Positions 50,181 to 58,580 of a stretch of 64,000 nt of DNA are shown piece by piece. The DNA is from Haloarcula halophila (GTDB taxonomy: Archaea; Halobacteriota; Halobacteria; Halobacteriales; Haloarculaceae). The notes beneath the pieces were generated by a model. That model was not told the origin of the DNA. It made no database searches and saw only the letters and a list, made by a program, of their open reading frames with translations. The stretch lies in NCBI RefSeq assembly GCF_029278565.1, contig NZ_CP119559.1, positions 1,984,001-2,048,000 on the forward strand, written 5' to 3'. The position numbers were made by a program, and so were the translations under genes. Within the stretch, counting starts at the first letter, position 1. Every line of letters begins with the position of its first letter.

Positions 50181-50303
50181 TCAGAATACGTTGAGCCCGT
50201 GCGATTCTCGTGCGTGTTCGAGAAGCTCGTCCGTGCTCTCGAACGCCTCACCACAGCTGCACGTGTGATACGTGGTCGTCGGTGTCTGCTGGCTTGTCGC
50301 CAT
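50181..50303 (-). CDS. 40-residue C2H2 zinc-finger protein
   Basis: A 40-residue protein MATSQQTPTTTYHTCSCGEA, FESTDELLEHARESHGLNVF. It holds one C2H2-like finger, C-x-C-x(12)-H-x(4)-H (Cys15, Cys17, His30, His35), with the usual hydrophobic Phe and Leu between. A strong tataataa box (50328-50335 on the coding strand) sits about 25-32 bases upstream of the ATG, so the gene is probably well expressed and leaderless. Mini C2H2 proteins in haloarchaea can act as regulators; no target is known for this one. Confidence 0.8.
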   Translation of the reverse strand: MATSQQTPTTTYHTCSCGEAFESTDELLEHARESHGLNVF

Positions 50304-50324
50304 GACGGTTACGTGTAGATGCCG

Positions 50325-50337
50325 GACTATAATAATT
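50325..50337 (-). promoter_or_regulatory. strong TATA box of the C2H2 mini-protein
   Basis: On the minus strand the sequence reads attattatagtcc. It is one of the most AT-rich points in the window and is correctly spaced from the ATG at 50303. The rest of the space up to 50510 holds no gene I can support. Confidence 0.55.
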
Positions 50338-50522
50338 GTTTATGGTAATGTGGTACCGAGACACAATCGTCGTGTTGACGAGTCCCACAGTTTCGCGTGG
50401 CGACCCACCGGTCCCGATTGCCGATCGATCTCTGTGGAGGGCTCTTCCGCGCCGATATCGCCACCGACGTGGCAGTGCGGACCCATAGAGTCATATCCGT
50501 GGAACCCTGACTACAGCTAGAT

Positions 50523-52487
50523 ATCAGCTCCTCCAGTACGTCCGAAACGAACTCGTCCGCACCAGCCCGGGAACGTGTTTACGAAGCGTTCGCCGACCGG
50601 AGTCGTCCGCTCAGCGACGCGGTCAAGACGGCGCTGTCTGCCGGCTGTGAGCGGCTGGATCTCTCAGTCGGGTTTCTGACGGGGATCGACGACGGGAGAC
50701 AGTACATCGAGGAGGCGGTCGGCGACCACCCCGAGATCCGGCCGGGTACGGAGTGTCCACTGAGTGAGGCATACTGTCGCCGGACCGTCGAAATCGACGG
50801 ACAGTTGAGCATTCAGGACGCTGCGGCCGCACCCGAGATCGCCGACGCGGCCTACGACCGGTTCGGACTCGGAGCCTACGTCGGGAGTAAAGTCGTCGCC
50901 GACGACGAGGTGTACGGGACCGTCTGTTTCGCCGACGAGAAGCAGCGTGACGAGCCCTTCACCGAGGCCGACGAGTTGTTCGTCGAACTGGTCGCACGAC
51001 TCGTCGGGCGGGGCATCGAGCAGCGGGCCTACGAGCGCGAGCGAACGGAACGGACCGCACAGCTGTCGGCGGAGAAACGGCGCTTCGAGGGGATCGCCGA
51101 GAACAGTTTCGACGTCATCTTCCGAGTCGACACGGAGGGCCGACTTACGTACGTCTCCAAGGCCGTCGAGCGGGTACTGGGGTACGACCCCGACACGCTC
51201 GTCGGCGACACGTTCTCGGCGTATCTGACCCCGACCGCTACCGCCGACGCTCTGGAATCGTTCGATACACTCCTGGCCGGGGAGTCGATCCAGGGCATCG
51301 AACTGACGTTCGAACACCGTGACGGCAGTGAGGTCGTCGTCGAGGTCAACGCGACGCCCATCTTCGACGACGGGACCGTCACGGCGATTCAGGGCGTCGG
51401 TCGCGACATCACCGAGCGCCGCGAGCGCGAGCGGCAACTCCGAATCCGAACCCGCGCCATGGCCGAGGCCGAGGTCCCGATCACGATCGCCGACGCCACC
51501 GACCCGAACAACCCGATCACGTACGCAAACGACGCCTTCGAGACTGTCACCGGCTACAGCCCGGCCGAGATCACTGGCCGGAACTGCCGAATCCTGCAGG
51601 GACCCGAGACCGATCCCGACGATGTCGCCCGGCTCGCGGCCGGAATCGCGGAGCAACGAGCGGTCACCACGGAGATCCTCAACTACCGTCAGGACGGGTC
51701 GCCGTTCTGGAACCGGGTCACGATCACGCCGGTCGAGAACGACGACGGGGACGTCACCCACTACCTCGGGTTCCAGCAGGACGTTACCGACAGCAAACGC
51801 AGCGAGCGACTTATCGGGCTATTGAACCGCGTTCTCCGGCACAACCTCCGGAACGAACTGACGATCATCCAGGGGTACGCCGAGTTCATCGACGACCCGC
51901 CCCCGGACACCGATGTCGCGGCCAGCATCCGTCGCCCCGTCGATCGGCTCCTCGACCTGAGCGAGAAGGCCCGTGAACTGGAGAGCTACGCGCGACGTGA
52001 TCGCCGTCCCACCCGACTCGATCCGGGGCTGTTCCTTCCTGCGACCACGGCTCCCCTCCAGGAGGCACATCCGGCGGCGACGGTAGAGGTGACCGTCCGG
52101 ACCGACCGCGATATCTGCGCCGGAGCGGAACTCGAACGTGCCGTCGAGGAACTCGTCACCAACGCCCTCGAACACGACCCGAAGCCGGAGACGACGGTCG
52201 AGATCACCGCCAGGGACGCGGGTGAGTGGGTCGAGATCGAGGTCCGGGACGACGGGCCGGGCATCCCGCCGATGGAGGCCCGTGTCGTCGAGACCGGCGA
52301 GGAGACCGAACTCCAGCACGGGAAGGGGCTGGGCCTGTGGCTCGTCAACTGGACGGCGACCCGATACGGTGGGTCGTTCCAGATCACCGACGAGGACGGG
52401 ACCGTTGCGACCCTTCGGCTGCCAGCGATCACCGACGACCAGACCGTCGAGGCGGCCGCCCGGCGTCCGACGGTCCTCTTCCGGTGA
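50523..52487 (+). CDS. GAF-PAS-PAS sensor histidine kinase without a standard start codon
   Basis: About 654 residues, soluble. A GAF domain (about 20-165) includes DLSVGFLTGIDDGRQYIEEA, RPGTECPLSEAYCRR and YGTVCFADE. PAS 1 follows (about 190-310) and PAS 2 (about 315-430, with the flavin-binding-like GRNCRILQGPETD motif, so it may be a LOV domain). The H-box is RVLRHNLRNELTIIQG (His near 440), and the ATP-binding part has DDGPGIPPME and GKGLGLWLVNW. The frame opens after a tga at 50508, and no ATG or GTG occurs in frame before a TTG at 50805, which is in the middle of the GAF domain. Initiation at a rare codon (e.g. ATC at 50523, about 30 bases after gtcatatcc), a mutation or a sequence error must be considered. 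Confidence 0.8.
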   Translation: MSSSSTSETNSSAPARERVYEAFADRSRPLSDAVKTALSAGCERLDLSVGFLTGIDDGRQYIEEAVGDHPEIRPGTECPLSEAYCRRTVEIDGQLSIQDAAAAPEIADAAYDRFGLGAYVGSKVVADDEVYGTVCFADEKQRDEPFTEADELFVELVARLVGRGIEQRAYERERTERTAQLSAEKRRFEGIAENSFDVIFRVDTEGRLTYVSKAVERVLGYDPDTLVGDTFSAYLTPTATADALESFDTLLAGESIQGIELTFEHRDGSEVVVEVNATPIFDDGTVTAIQGVGRDITERRERERQLRIRTRAMAEAEVPITIADATDPNNPITYANDAFETVTGYSPAEITGRNCRILQGPETDPDDVARLAAGIAEQRAVTTEILNYRQDGSPFWNRVTITPVENDDGDVTHYLGFQQDVTDSKRSERLIGLLNRVLRHNLRNELTIIQGYAEFIDDPPPDTDVAASIRRPVDRLLDLSEKARELESYARRDRRPTRLDPGLFLPATTAPLQEAHPAATVEVTVRTDRDICAGAELERAVEELVTNALEHDPKPETTVEITARDAGEWVEIEVRDDGPGIPPMEARVVETGEETELQHGKGLGLWLVNWTATRYGGSFQITDEDGTVATLRLPAITDDQTVEAAARRPTVLFR

Positions 52488-52530
52488 CGAACCGACGGAG
52501 GGAAACCCGGGGCCGTGCTAGAGCGTCCTG

Positions 52531-53805
52531 ATGGAGGTCCAGTTCCTCGGTGGTGCCGGCGAGATCGGCCGTAGCGCTGTCCTCGTCAGCGGGGGCGACC
52601 GCGCCTCGGACAGCGGGGCGGGGTCCGACGACGCCAGTCTGCTACTCGACTACGGGATGGCCAGCGAGTCACCACCGCAGTACCCGGTCGGCGACGTCGA
52701 TCCCGACGCCGTCGTCGTGAGCCACGGCCACCTGGACCACGCTGGGGCCGTTCCCGCGCTGATGTCGAGTGGCGACCTCCCGCCGGTCCACTGGACGCCG
52801 CCGACGCGGGAGCTGGCGACGACGCTGGCCGAGGACACGCTCAAGTTACACGGCTCGACGCCACGGTGTCCGTTCACCGACACCGACGTTCGCCGGCTCA
52901 CACAGGCCTCGGTGACTCACGGCTACGAGGACCCCTTCGAGGCGGCCGGTTTCGAAGTCACCTTCTACAACGCGGGCCACATCCCCGGAAGCGCACACGT
53001 GGTGGTCGACGACGGCGAGACGCGACTGCTCTATTCGGGTGACTTCCACACCGGCGACCAACGGCTCGTCGCTCCCTCGACGGCCCGGCCCGAGGCCGAC
53101 GCCGTCGTCTGCGAGTCGACGTACTCCGACGTGACTCACGACGCGCGCGACAGGGTAGAAAAACGGTTCGTCGACTCCGTCAAACAGACCGTCTGGCAGG
53201 GGGGAACCGTCGTCGTCCCCGCCTTCGCCATCGGCCGGACCCAGGAGATCATGCTGGTCTGTGCCGCCCACGACATCGACTGCTACGTCGACGGGATGGG
53301 CCAGCGAGTGACGAAACAGCTCAAACGACATCCGGCGTTCCTGCGGGATGCCGACGCGCTCGCGGGCGCTACCTCCAGCGCACGCTTCGTCGACGGCCGG
53401 GACGGGCAACGCCGGCGGATCGCCGACCAAAACACCGTCATCATCACTACTTCGGGGATGCTCTCGGGCGGACCGGCGATGACCTACGTTCCGGCGATCC
53501 GACAGCACCCGACCAACAAGGTCGCGATGACCGGCTACCAGGTCGAGGGGACGCCCGGACGGGACCTCTTAGAGACCGGTAGCGCGGAACTGGACGGCCG
53601 CGTGATGCCGGTCAGCGCACAGGTCGAGCAACACGATTTCTCGGCACACGCCGACCGAAACGGACTCCTGTCCTTTCTGGATTCCTACCGGGACACGCCG
53701 GTCCTGGTGAACCACGGCGATCGCTGTGGGGGGTTCGCTGCGGAGCTACGCGAGGACGGCTTCTCGGCCAGTGCGCCCGCGCTCGGCGAAACCGTCGAGC
53801 TCTAG
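52531..53805 (+). CDS. beta-CASP metallo-beta-lactamase RNase (CPSF-like)
   Basis: A 424-residue beta-CASP ribonuclease of the archaeal CPSF group, without the N-terminal KH domains of FttA/aCPSF1 (so aCPSF2-like). MBL motifs: VVSHGHLDHAGAVPAL (HxHxDH), NAGHIPGSAHVV, LYSGDFHTGDQRLV. Beta-CASP motifs: ESTYSDVTHD (A), VVVPAFAIGRTQEIM region, TSGMLSGGPA, and QVEQHDFSAHADRNGL (motif C His). It likely cuts or trims RNA 3' ends. Its stop codon shares a ctag with the small gene on the opposite strand. Confidence 0.92.
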   Translation: MEVQFLGGAGEIGRSAVLVSGGDRASDSGAGSDDASLLLDYGMASESPPQYPVGDVDPDAVVVSHGHLDHAGAVPALMSSGDLPPVHWTPPTRELATTLAEDTLKLHGSTPRCPFTDTDVRRLTQASVTHGYEDPFEAAGFEVTFYNAGHIPGSAHVVVDDGETRLLYSGDFHTGDQRLVAPSTARPEADAVVCESTYSDVTHDARDRVEKRFVDSVKQTVWQGGTVVVPAFAIGRTQEIMLVCAAHDIDCYVDGMGQRVTKQLKRHPAFLRDADALAGATSSARFVDGRDGQRRRIADQNTVIITTSGMLSGGPAMTYVPAIRQHPTNKVAMTGYQVEGTPGRDLLETGSAELDGRVMPVSAQVEQHDFSAHADRNGLLSFLDSYRDTPVLVNHGDRCGGFAAELREDGFSASAPALGETVEL

Positions 53806-53957
53806 TCCTGCGCTTTGAGCCACTCGTCGAGCAGGTCCCTGACCGCCGCGTCGCGGTTCTCGCGGTGGTCTTTGAAGGCTTTCTCGTCGATCGCGTCCAG
53901 CAACTCCTCGTCGAGTTCGAGTTCGACCGCTTCGAGGTCGATGTGCGCCTCGTTCAT
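53802..53957 (-). CDS. 51-residue acidic protein, RHH/antitoxin-like
   Basis: A 51-residue protein MNEAHIDLEAVELELDEELL, DAIDEKAFKDHRENRDAAVR, DLLDEWLKAQD. The order strand (IDLEAVELELD), helix (EELLDAIDEKAF), Arg-Asn turn, helix (RDAAVRDLLDEWL) is that of a ribbon-helix-helix regulator, such as the antitoxin-like proteins (DUF7557-like) common in archaea. No toxin gene is adjacent. The stop codon overlaps that of the beta-CASP gene in a ctag. Confidence 0.75.
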   Translation of the reverse strand: MNEAHIDLEAVELELDEELLDAIDEKAFKDHRENRDAAVRDLLDEWLKAQD

Positions 53958-54026
53958 CGGGTCGATGGGAGGTCCCCGATCGGTTTATACCCTCGTCAGA
54001 CGGGCGTCGGCCGCCGGCGTGACGGC

Positions 54027-54557
54027 TCAGTGGAGCGTCCCCTCGCGGGCCTCTACGTCGGCCGCGAACAGGGCGTAGCCGACCTCGTCGACCCGGAAGC
54101 CGGTTTCGGCGGCGATCTCCCGGATCTGCTCGATCATCGTCACGTAGTCGGCGGCGTCGAAGCGCTCTTTCCGCCCGTCGAGATAGTCTAGCCGGTCCAG
54201 CGAGGCCCACACCCGCGTGTCGACGACGGCGTGACGTTCGGGGTCCAGTGCCGTCAGGACTGCCGAGGCCGTCGGGGCCTTGAACCCACGCAGGCCCGAG
54301 ACGAGCTGTATCTTCGAGAAGTCGCCGTCGACGGCGACGACGTTCTCGGTGACCTCCCGGCACCGCTGGTCGGGGTTGTTCTCCACGTGGTAGGCGCTGC
54401 GGGTCGAACTCGCGTAGGCCACGTCGTACAACTGCTCGCGGGTGAGATACCCCTGCTCGCGGTAGGTCTTACCGACCTCCTCGAGCCAGGTGGGGTCGAG
54501 TCCCTGGGTGTCGGCGTAGTCGGCAAGCGCCGACCGGACGTACTCGGTCAGGTCCAT
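54027..54557 (-). CDS. HhH-like protein, possible DNA glycosylase-fold
   Basis: A 176-residue helical protein. VSGLRGFKAPTASAVLTALD followed by PERHAVVDTRVWASLDRLD resembles the helix-hairpin-helix plus conserved Asp of the HhH-GPD DNA glycosylase superfamily, where the motif L.G.G...A..vL......VDT.V contains the catalytic Asp. It is shorter than full HhH-GPD enzymes (about 210 or more) and no lysine before the hairpin is evident. The start is the ATG before DLTEYVRSALADYA. I regard it as a likely but unproven DNA-binding protein. Confidence 0.65.
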   Translation of the reverse strand: MDLTEYVRSALADYADTQGLDPTWLEEVGKTYREQGYLTREQLYDVAYASSTRSAYHVENNPDQRCREVTENVVAVDGDFSKIQLVSGLRGFKAPTASAVLTALDPERHAVVDTRVWASLDRLDYLDGRKERFDAADYVTMIEQIREIAAETGFRVDEVGYALFAADVEAREGTLH

Positions 54558-54666
54558 GTCGGCGCTCTGGCCCGCGCCCCGTTGAACGTTGCCCTCGTCG
54601 CCTCCCTCGCGTCCCGATCGAGGTCGGGACGGAACCATTTTTGTCGTCCGGGAGCTACCGCTGGCG

Positions 54667-55914
54667 ATGTCATCGCTCCGGTCACTGCTGGCGTCCCATC
54701 GGTACGACGCGGTCGTCGCGTGGGCGGTCACGCTCGGTCTCGTCGGCGCGGTCGGGCAGTTCCTGCGAGCCGGCGAACCGGACTGGGCGGTGTTTACGGC
54801 ACTGTTGGTCGCCGTCGCCGTCGTCGTCCCGGTCGCGACACGCGACCCGACTGTCACGATCCCGGCAGAACTGCTCGCGGTCGTGGCGCTTCCGGTCGCA
54901 GTCCGGGCTGCCGGTGCGCTCCCACAGGCGACGCCGTTCGTCGCCGCGGCCGCGCTCGCGTTGTTGGTCGCCGTCGTCCTGGACGCCTTCACCTCGCTGT
55001 CGATGACACCGCGGTTCGCGGCGGTCTTCGTCGTCGTCACCACGATGGCCGCCGCGGGCGCGTGGGCGGTCGGAGTGTGGCTCGTCGACACGGTCGCCGG
55101 GACAGCCTTCGTCGGCGGGAAGACCGAACTCATGTGGGACTTGGTCGTCGCCACTACGGTCGGTATCGGTGCCGGGGTTCTCCTCGACGGATACTTCCAC
55201 GTCTCCGACCGGATCGACCGGCTCCGGTCGGCCGCCGGCGGCGACACCGACGATGCCGACGACACTGTCGAGACCGGCACGGACCTCCCCGGCGCTGTCC
55301 ACCAACATACCGCCGTCGTTCGGGCGTTACAACTGGTGTTGGTCGGTATCACCGTGGTCGCGCTCGCCCGTGGCAACGCGACGCTGGTCGTCAACAGCGC
55401 CGGTCCGCTGGCGATCACCTTCCTCCCCGCTGTCTTCCGCCGGGAGTACGACTACGCGATGGACACCGGCCTCGTGCTGTGGATCACGCTGGCGGCGACG
55501 CTCCACGCGATCGGTGCGTTCGCGCTCTACGGGTCGCTTGGTTGGTACGACAGCCTGACACACACCTTCTCCGCCAGCATCGTCGCCGGCGTCGGCTACG
55601 CGCTGGCCCGCAGCGTCGAACGCCACACCCACGCGGTCTCGTTCACGCGCGGGTTCCGCGCCGCCTTCGTCGTCCTGTTCGTCCTCGCGGTCGGTGTCGC
55701 CTGGGAGATCCTGGAGTTCGCCAGCGGTGGGCTGGCGACGCTGATCGGCGGCGAGGCGGTGCTGGCCCAGTACGGGACGACCGATATCGTCAACGATCTC
55801 GTGTTCAACACCGTCGGCGCGGTCCTGGCTGCGTCCCTGGCCAGTGCCCACTTCGAGGGCATCGCGGACCGACTCGTCGGCAGTGTCGGCGTGCTGGTCC
55901 GGGGCGGGGAGTGA
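54667..55914 (+). CDS. multi-span membrane protein (DUF2238/VanZ-like C-terminus)
   Basis: A 415-residue protein with about eleven hydrophobic segments, all along the chain except a polar loop near residues 195-215 (GGDTDDADDTVETGT). The C-terminal part has GWYDSLTHTFSASIVAGVGY (DxxxH), WEILEFASG and TDIVNDLVFNTVGAVLAA, typical of the DUF2238/VanZ-related membrane families, which carry conserved acidic residues in the membrane. Function unknown. A ccatttttgtc box (54635-54645) is placed for leaderless initiation at the ATG 54667. Confidence 0.78.
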   Translation: MSSLRSLLASHRYDAVVAWAVTLGLVGAVGQFLRAGEPDWAVFTALLVAVAVVVPVATRDPTVTIPAELLAVVALPVAVRAAGALPQATPFVAAAALALLVAVVLDAFTSLSMTPRFAAVFVVVTTMAAAGAWAVGVWLVDTVAGTAFVGGKTELMWDLVVATTVGIGAGVLLDGYFHVSDRIDRLRSAAGGDTDDADDTVETGTDLPGAVHQHTAVVRALQLVLVGITVVALARGNATLVVNSAGPLAITFLPAVFRREYDYAMDTGLVLWITLAATLHAIGAFALYGSLGWYDSLTHTFSASIVAGVGYALARSVERHTHAVSFTRGFRAAFVVLFVLAVGVAWEILEFASGGLATLIGGEAVLAQYGTTDIVNDLVFNTVGAVLAASLASAHFEGIADRLVGSVGVLVRGGE

Positions 55915-55949
55915 GACGGTTGGCGGGGTGAGAGGAACGACCGTCGAGC

Positions 55950-57062
55950 CTACTCCACGCCGGCCCGTTCGTCCTCGGGGTCCTGGATGTCGCCGACGAG
56001 TTCCTCTAGGGTGTCGGTGACGGTGACCATCCCGACGACCTCGCCGTCCTCCATGACCAGGGCCAGTTCCTGGCGCTCGGCCTGGAACCGGTCGATCGCG
56101 TCGCTGACGCTCGTTCCGGCCGACATCGTCATCGGCGGGGAGGCGACCGATTCGAGATCGATGCCGTCGAGCAGCCCGGTGTCCTCGGCCAACTCCTCGC
56201 GTTCGCGGACCAGCGCCGGGACGTAGACGATCCCCAGGAACTCCTCGAAGTCCTCGCCGATCAACGGAAACCGCGTGTGGGGGGTCTCGGCGAGTCGGCG
56301 GGCGTTGGTCTCGTCGTCGTCGCTCGTCGACAGCGCGACGATCTCCTCGCGGGGGATCATCACGTCGCGGACCTCCTGGTCGCCGACCTGGAACGCGGCC
56401 AGGATCTCCTCGCGACGCTCCTCCGGGAGATCGCCGCGTTCGAGGATGGAACTGAGTTCGGTCCGCAACTCAGCGCGGGACTCGATGCTCTCGACCTCCG
56501 CCTCCAGCCAGGCGCCGGACATCTCCACGCCGAACAGTCCCAGCGTCCACTTGGCGACGGAGTCGCCGATGGCGATCAGCGGCGAGATGAGTTTCGCGAA
56601 CCAGTACAGCGGGGCTGCACCGTACCGGCAGACGAACCGCGAGCGCTCGACGCCAAGATACGTCGGGGTCTGCTCGCCGTGGGTCAGGTGGACGAGGTTG
56701 ATGATGATGAAAGCGATGCTGGCACCGACGCCGATCCCCGCGAGGCGGGACCCCGCGAACAGCGGTTCGAAGATCGCCGCCAGCGCGGGTTCGGCGACGA
56801 TACCGACCGCGATCGAGGAGGCGGTGATGCCGACCTGACAGCTCGTCAGGTAGATCTCCAGGTCGTTGGTCATCTCCCAGGCGCGTTCCAGGGCGGGGTT
56901 CCCGTCGCCGACGAACTCGTCTTCGGTGAACTGCCGGGCACGAGTCAGGGCGAACTCGATGGCGACGAAGAAGCCGTTGGCCAGGATGAGTGCGACTCCG
57001 GCCAGCAGTCTGGCGACGACCTCGACTGTTTCCATGGAGTGGACGGCCGTGGCTGTTTGCAT
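55950..57062 (-). CDS. CNNM/hemolysin-C-type CBS-domain membrane protein
   Basis: A 370-residue protein: a DUF21/CNNM transmembrane domain (about 10-185; FFVAIEFALTRAR, YLTSCQVGITASSIAVGIVA, HLTHGEQTPTYLGVERSRFV) followed by two CBS domains (about 235-350; DVMIPREEIVALSTSDDDET and LEDGEVVGMVTVTDTLEEL-like VMEDGEVVGMVTVTDTL). Members transport or regulate Mg2+ (CorC/CNNM). The normal P-x-x-x motif in the membrane helices is replaced by HGEQTPTYLGVE. An ATG 27 bases in (METVEVVARL) is an alternative start. Confidence 0.9.
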   Translation of the reverse strand: MQTATAVHSMETVEVVARLLAGVALILANGFFVAIEFALTRARQFTEDEFVGDGNPALERAWEMTNDLEIYLTSCQVGITASSIAVGIVAEPALAAIFEPLFAGSRLAGIGVGASIAFIIINLVHLTHGEQTPTYLGVERSRFVCRYGAAPLYWFAKLISPLIAIGDSVAKWTLGLFGVEMSGAWLEAEVESIESRAELRTELSSILERGDLPEERREEILAAFQVGDQEVRDVMIPREEIVALSTSDDDETNARRLAETPHTRFPLIGEDFEEFLGIVYVPALVREREELAEDTGLLDGIDLESVASPPMTMSAGTSVSDAIDRFQAERQELALVMEDGEVVGMVTVTDTLEELVGDIQDPEDERAGVE

Positions 57063-57104
57063 GGAGTGGCCGGCCGTACTCGGCGGTGGCTGGAAAAACT
57101 GGTG

Positions 57105-58037
57105 CTACGCGACCTCGAACTCGACGCCGGTCAGCTCCTCGGAGACCTCCCAGAGCTTCGCCGCGGCCCCCTCGTCGCGGGAAGCCTCGTTGGATTGCTG
57201 GAACTCCGGATCGCCGCGCATCTCCAGCAGGCCGTCGGGGCCGACGTACTCACCCCCGATGACTGTCTCGGCGGTCGCGGCGTACAGCATCGGCAACGCC
57301 CCCCGCTCGGCGGACTGTCCGAACAGTGCGTTGGCGACTTTCATCCCCGCCAGCCGGAGGTTCGACCCCATCTCCTCCGGGCCGCGGAACTGGAGGTTCG
57401 TATCCGCATAGCCCGGGTGACAGGCCACACTGAGGACGTCGTCGACGCCGTTGTCGTCGATCCGGCGCTGGAGTTCGTAGGCGAAGTGGAGGTTCGCGAG
57501 CTTGCTCCGGCCGTAGGCCGCCCACTTCCCGTAGGACCGTTCCGACAGCAGATCGGAGAAGTCCATCTCGCCCATCTCGTGGGCGCCGCTGGACTGGGTG
57601 ACGACCCGCGCCTCCCCGTCGCTGGCCCGCAGTGCCGGCCAGAGCTGGCCTGTCAGAGCGAAGTGGCCCAGGTGGTTCACGCCGAACTGTTTCTCGAAGC
57701 CCTCCTCCGTCTCCTGGCGGGGGATCGCCATCACGCCGGCGTTGTTACAGAGGATATCGACCGCGTAGTCCTCCCGGACGCTCTCGGCGAACGCCGCGAC
57801 GCTGTCCAGCGAGGCCAGATCACACTGTCGAACGTCGAGGTCGGCGTCGGCTACGGCCCGTTCGATCTCGGAGGCGGCCTGCTGACCGCGCTCGACGCTC
57901 CGGCAGGCCATCACGACCGTCGCGCCCTTTCGCGTGAATGCCTTCGTTCCCTCGAAGCCGAGTCCACTGTTCGCGCCCGTCACGACGACTGTCTGTCCGT
58001 CGAGTGCGGGCATCTCCGCGACTGACCAGTCTCCCAT
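57105..58037 (-). CDS. short-chain dehydrogenase/reductase
   Basis: A 310-residue classical-type SDR like retinol/protochlorophyllide-type enzymes. The cofactor loop is VVTGANSGLGFEGTKAFTRK, followed by ACRSVER (arginine suggests NADPH), CNNAGVMAIPRQETEEGFEK, GVNHLGHFALTGQL, the catalytic Ser in VTQSSGAHEMG and YGRSKLANLHFAYEL (YxxxK). Substrate unknown. The start fits a normal N-terminus (DWSVAEMPALDGQTVVVTGA). A small divergent gene (glutaredoxin-like) lies 73 bases away. Confidence 0.92.
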   Translation of the reverse strand: MGDWSVAEMPALDGQTVVVTGANSGLGFEGTKAFTRKGATVVMACRSVERGQQAASEIERAVADADLDVRQCDLASLDSVAAFAESVREDYAVDILCNNAGVMAIPRQETEEGFEKQFGVNHLGHFALTGQLWPALRASDGEARVVTQSSGAHEMGEMDFSDLLSERSYGKWAAYGRSKLANLHFAYELQRRIDDNGVDDVLSVACHPGYADTNLQFRGPEEMGSNLRLAGMKVANALFGQSAERGALPMLYAATAETVIGGEYVGPDGLLEMRGDPEFQQSNEASRDEGAAAKLWEVSEELTGVEFEVA

Positions 58038-58110
58038 TATCCCCGTTAGTGGCTCGACCTACAGAAGGGCATCGCCAGTACATTTACCCGTCGAGGGTCT
58101 ACGACCGGCT

Positions 58111-58356
58111 ATGAGTGCTACGTCGATCACCGTCTACACGCGCGAGAACTGTGACCTCTGTGCGGAGGCTATCGAGACGATCGAACGCGTGGCCGCGGAG
58201 ACGGAGGCGTCGGTCGACCTCGATCTGGTCGACGTCGACGAGGACCCACAGTTACAGGAGGAGTACGGCGAGACGGTCCCACACGTCCTCGTCGACGGAT
58301 CGCCCGCGTTCACCTACGTCGTCCGGGAAGCCGACCTGCGCGAGCGGTTGGCCTGA
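58111..58356 (+). CDS. glutaredoxin-like protein (DUF836 type)
   Basis: An 81-residue thioredoxin-fold protein: ITVYTRENCDLCAEAIETIE with the redox pair CxxC (Cys14/Cys17), LVDVDEDPQLQEEYGETVPH with the cis-proline (VPHV) and a C-terminal VVREADLRERLA. This matches glutaredoxin-like (DUF836) proteins, which reduce disulfides or sense redox state. The ATG at 58111 is preceded by a catttaccc box (58081-58089), giving a leaderless transcript. Confidence 0.9.
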   Translation: MSATSITVYTRENCDLCAEAIETIERVAAETEASVDLDLVDVDEDPQLQEEYGETVPHVLVDGSPAFTYVVREADLRERLA

Positions 58357-58369
58357 CCGACGGCACCGC

Positions 58370-58576
58370 TCACGTGGTGCCGACGAGTCGCTCCCGCGCC
58401 GTCGTCGCCCGCTCTTCGGTCGCGTCGGTCAGTCTGAGTTGCCCGTCCCACTCACCGTCGCCGATGGTCGCAGCCAGCCCGTCCGAGACGTCGTAGCGCC
58501 GGTCGGCGTCGGTGCGGACGATCTCGAACTCGCCGGGCGACTCGGTGACGCCGGCCGTTCGGAACGTCTCGGCCAC
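58370..58576 (-). CDS. hypothetical small protein upstream-coupled to thiE
   Basis: A 68-residue acidic protein MAETFRTAGVTESPGEFEIV, DRRYDVSDGLAATIGDGEWD, ending GQLRLTDATEERATTARERL with VGTT. No cysteine and no recognised family. It begins four bases after the thiE stop codon on the same strand, so it is likely cotranscribed with thiE. Function unknown. Confidence 0.65.
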   Translation of the reverse strand: MAETFRTAGVTESPGEFEIVRTDADRRYDVSDGLAATIGDGEWDGQLRLTDATEERATTARERLVGTT

Positions 58577-58580
58577 GTCC

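Noticed and set aside
53802-53957. The 51-residue RHH-like gene as the antitoxin of a toxin-antitoxin pair
   Set aside because: No PIN, RelE/ParE or MazF-like gene is adjacent; the neighbours are a beta-CASP nuclease in convergent direction and a glycosylase-like gene.
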